A stretch of 64,000 nucleotides of DNA, taken from contig CM062204.1 in assembly GCA_031216445.1 (NCBI GenBank), forward strand, positions 16,551,001 through 16,615,000. Direction: 5' to 3'. The position numbers and the translations under genes are program-made. The stretch's first letter is position 1. The number at the start of each line of letters is the position of its first letter. The notes under the pieces are model-generated. The model searched no databases, had not been told where the DNA came from, and saw only the letters and a program-made list of their open reading frames with translations. Below are positions 60,226 through 64,000 of the stretch, one piece after another. This DNA comes from Lateolabrax maculatus (Eukaryota > Chordata > Actinopteri > Acropomatiformes > Lateolabracidae).

Positions 60226-63200
60226 AGAATGAACAAGACGTATGACAGAAAAACGTTAAAAAGTTATTGGAAAGAAGCCGGCGTCAAACCTGGTGACATG
60301 ACAGGATGAGGGGAATTTGTCACCATCAACCTGACAAATTATATCCATGCACACACTGTTTCTGTCATAGTGTATGCCATGCATATTGTTTACATTCACA
60401 CATACACACTGCCCAAAATAACCCATCCTGTGTGCCCAGGAGAGTCAAAAGTCAAAGCCTACAACAGCCAAGTATAACAACAAGAAGCATAAAGTAAGAA
60501 AAATAAAACACTGTCAACCCAAATAAGAGTGTCATGAAAGCCCATCTGAATATTTGGGATGCATATGTAAAAGACATTTCCAAAACTGTTGGTTTTGGAG
60601 TCAGGCGGGCGCTGTGCCACTGTTTCTTATGCCCAAAGGAATGAGAAGGAAGTTCCAAGATGGCACATTGCTGAGCTTAAGGTCGCCTTGGGCCTGCCTG
60701 TCACATTGTGGCTCCCATTACTCTGATGCCAACATAAAACAGTTCTTCATTCAACACTTTACAAGATATACTCCACACATACACGCAGGCAATTTATTCG
60801 TGTCATCAGTTGCAACGGTAACAGAAAAACAATGCAAATGCTGATATTTCACAGGCATGTCAGCTGCTCTGCAGATCAACAATACTTGCATACAACACCA
60901 AAGAGAATGAAGGGTATAAAAACACATGTACACACACACACACACACACAGTCTCCCTTTCCTCTGAAAACCAACTATGGAAGAATCATGCTGTCCCCAT
61001 GACTGATGAATTTGCCAACATGAAGACCAAAAAAAGCAGCAATTGATGTTTTCCAAGTGGCTTGAATAACTTCCATTGACAACTACGATAGAAGCGGAAA
61101 ACCTCTTTTCTGTAATGGAAGAAGGTTTTGGGGAAGATGGGTTTTCCCTTTTTGTAATATCCTCAGAGCCAAGCTTGGCACTGAGGCCCTCTGGACTGGA
61201 GGATGTTGGCTAGGGCCAGACAATGGGACTTCAAGTGAGCCACAGCGAGTAGAAGAAAAGATCAGAGCGACCATGAGGCTCTGTCATGCGCCTGATTAGC
61301 TGAAAATGTTTACTTCATGCCCTTGTTAACTACGAGTGTTACATAGACGTTTGGGGAACAGCAGCTTACCTCCGCTGCTACAACGTTTGATTTTAACCAA
61401 GCGCCACACTGAAATAGGCCTACCACAGCTCACCATTATCCCTCGTAGTTCACAAAAGAGTTGTGAAGAGGCGGTTGTGAGGAGTAAAATGGCCACCTTT
61501 TACATTATTATCTACTGGAGAGGTTGGACAGATAAAACACTCACCGCCGCAGGTTTGTTTGGTGAGTTCTGGCAGTGGAACCGCTTCTTTGGCAAATTAT
61601 TTTACTGCCAAAAACACACCCGCTTTTCCTCACCCCTTATACACATACGCATGTGAACACACATTTAACTTGCTGACTCCACACAACAGCATGACTGTAT
61701 CTGCAGCATCAAACAGGCATCTGCCAATCGCCCCGCAGAGCTCATTGTTACTCAACACCGGGGCACACAAACGCTGAGCCGAGTTCAGCCTCCCAACAAA
61801 TTTTGCAATGCAAAGAGAAAGTGCCGATGAGGTCTGCCAACATGCATTGTTGACCCCAAATAGCCAGAAAACAACTGGAAAGCAATGTGCCCCTGTCTAT
61901 GGTTGGCAGGGGATAGAGGAGAAGAGAAGAGGAATGACTTTTCAAAATATTTAGGCTGAACTCAAGCTCGAGCTCAGGCGGTGGAGCATCTCTCAACTGT
62001 GAGGGCTGCATTTCTCCTCATACTACTGCAAATAGTTTCACACAATACATACATCAACACTTGTGAAACGGCTTACGTATATGCAAGCATAATCACAAAG
62101 ACAAACAGTAGAAGATGAGGCCCAGCTGCCAACTAAACTGAACGCCGGCGTGGAAAAGTTGAATACCTGCTAGCAGTTTGTCATTCCATACAAAAAAAGA
62201 AGAGGTAGAGTTAATGTGTCTGGTTGTGTGCATTTCTTTGAGTGTGTGAGTATACATTTGTGTGTGCACGCCTTGCACACCTATAGCTGAAGCCTAGGAG
62301 TCATGTGTGGTCTTTGTTTTTTTGACCTTTCAGTCTACCTGCCGCCCAAAACTCACTGCAGTGTGCAGCACAGCCTTGTTATTTTATTTGTTTACAATTG
62401 CAGCACACTGCTGCCAGACCTTTCCAAAAGGATCAACTGGAATTTGTGTCTTCCAAAGTTTATTTATTGATGCTGGAATCCGTAAGTGGATCTCTCACAT
62501 CAAATAGTTTAACAGGGCCAGTGCTGGGTTGCATCAGCCATTTGGTAAATCTGTTACTTACTATCAGATAGTTTCAAGCTTACTAACTAAACTAGGTTAC
62601 ACCACTGAAAACTAAGAAATGTGCAGACTTTAGTGATGTGCAAATCGTTTGCTAGGAAACTTCTGTAGTCTCATCCAATCAAAAGCAATCAACTATGTAA
62701 ATATAAAGTGTTTTTTATGCTTCAAGTCTATTCTCTTCTGTTGTACTCCTGTTACTACAGTGATTGTCTGTTGCTCTCTGAGTGCTGCCAAATGCTGCTG
62801 ACCTACAACTCAATAGTGTGCCTGAATGCATCCTGTGAAAGCACAGACGGAGCACTGAAGCTGCTGCTGCTGCTCTGCTAACGTATACACGGTGCAAGTC
62901 TAATGTTATTACCAAACATTTTGTAATTTGATGTAAGCTATATTGTTATAGCTGTTGTTGTGTTATTTTTGAGACATTTCATTTAAAATCTTCCCAGCTT
63001 GCATACTTTTCACAGCATTTTATCAACTGTCTGGTCCATCTTCAAGAAACTTGTCATCTATTACTTCAGCCACACAACAGTTACACCCGGCAGTTATTGT
63101 GTGTAAATATTTAGTTACAACTACTCTCTGCTTAAGAACTAGTTTGTGTGGTGCAGTTTAGTGATACACAAATCAACACTTAACATTTTAACTATGCAAA

Positions 63201-64000
63201 GCTTGAACATACAAAGAGCTGGTGCAACCGGGTCCTGTAGATCCACAAAGGTAGTGGACAGCAAAAACAGCATCACATTAATTTGGCTTAAGGTATTACC
63301 AAGACGGGAAATTGCAATCACAGATATGTGCTGGCTGATTACCCTCCTCTCTATTCTCTATTTACTCTAGTCATACCAAAGCCCGGCCTTGCAGGCTGAA
63401 AGCAGGTCAGGAGGGTTCATTCTCAATTTTAAAAAGGGGTGCTGGAGGGATCCACACAGTGAAGGTTTGCTCCAGTTTTTCCTGCCCTCTCGCTTTTGTC
63501 TGCGGTGTTTGCTCTGGATTTGAGTGGTTCTTCTAGTCTGAGAACTGTCAGCCCACACCCTGATGGCAACCTCTGTTCAAGCGTGATCTGGGACTGTGCC
63601 GCCACTGGTAAGGGGGGGCCTAAACTGGTCTCATGGGTGTGCCCCTTTTACCTGTTGAGTCATGCCGCCATGGTGTCTTCATCACCATCTCTTTTTTTGC
63701 CGCATAAGCAAACATTAAAAGTTGTTGCCTACCAAAGATCTTAACAGCAACAGGTGTACAGAGCACACGTACACATATACAGTCTGGGTGAATGAGTTCA
63801 CAAACACAAGCTTTCAACTGACTCCACCACGGAGCTTTGTGTTAACGCCTAACTCACCACCACTTACATTCAAGGACATCTACAGGTTCACGCAGCTGAA
63901 TCTGAAGTAGATGAAGAGAAGCCATAGGGCATGTGGTGCCGATAGTCCTTTCACCCATTTCTATTCTCCGTCTTCTCATCACTCAATACAACTTTGTCAT
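60226..64000. other. Intergenic, no gene seen
   Basis: It contains a (CA)n run at 60930-60950 and no recognised element. Short frames at 61336-61777, 62715-62915 and 63496-63744 lack splice support or domain similarity. Confidence 0.5.
60930..60950. repeat. (CA)n microsatellite
   Basis: About ten CA units. Confidence 0.93.

Overview
The window is vertebrate nuclear DNA, almost certainly from a percomorph teleost fish. The evidence is multi-exon GT-AG genes, AT-rich introns with (AC)n and (CT)n microsatellites, and several high-copy element types known from spiny-rayed fishes: a TTAA-ended inverted-repeat MITE, a tRNA-derived SINE tail, the 'GGATGGATGG' LINE-like tail, and 'aaatatctcaacaactat' dimeric repeats. 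There is no bacterial, phage or CRISPR-like content.

Region 1 (1-17.3 kb, + strand): the 3' part of rab11fip4, the Rab11 family-interacting protein 4 gene. Twelve coding exons between 3750 and 14756 join in one frame without a break and give 530 residues. They cover the acidic linker, a CxxC segment, a long coiled coil and the C-terminal Rab11-binding domain. The N-terminal EF-hand exons and promoter lie upstream of the window, so 1-3749 is read as intron. A long 3' UTR follows, with poly(A) signals near 17.09 and 17.28 kb.

Region 2 (18.4-22.5 kb, + strand): a CpG-rich promoter, then a small gene of three certain coding exons (19993-21705, 255 aa). I assign it to COPRS, the coordinator of PRMT5 and differentiation stimulator. 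The basis is its C-terminal HHPxP...QFxDA(D/E) signature, an EDW(D/E)xE motif, and its position next to rab11fip4. The same neighbours sit together on human 17q11.2. The two genes have unrelated jobs (recycling endosome/cytokinesis traffic, and histone arginine methylation), so the link is conserved synteny and not an operon.

Region 3 (22.5-64 kb): about 41.5 kb in which I find no convincing protein-coding gene. It holds microsatellites, purine/pyrimidine tracts, an AT-rich island (about 36.1-37.1 kb) and many transposon remnants. The most striking structure is a three-level nest of non-autonomous elements at 31851-33352. A TTAA-ended MITE is interrupted by a second MITE flanked by a 7-11 bp direct repeat, and that one is interrupted by a 500-bp third element. 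A second copy of the middle element at 58033-58357 lacks the 500-bp insert and serves as an empty site inside the same window.

No clearly new biological system was found. The best leads are the nested transposon history, a strong hairpin right after the rab11fip4 stop codon, a 36-nt microexon in rab11fip4, and the diverged, longer coprs protein with an unresolved start.
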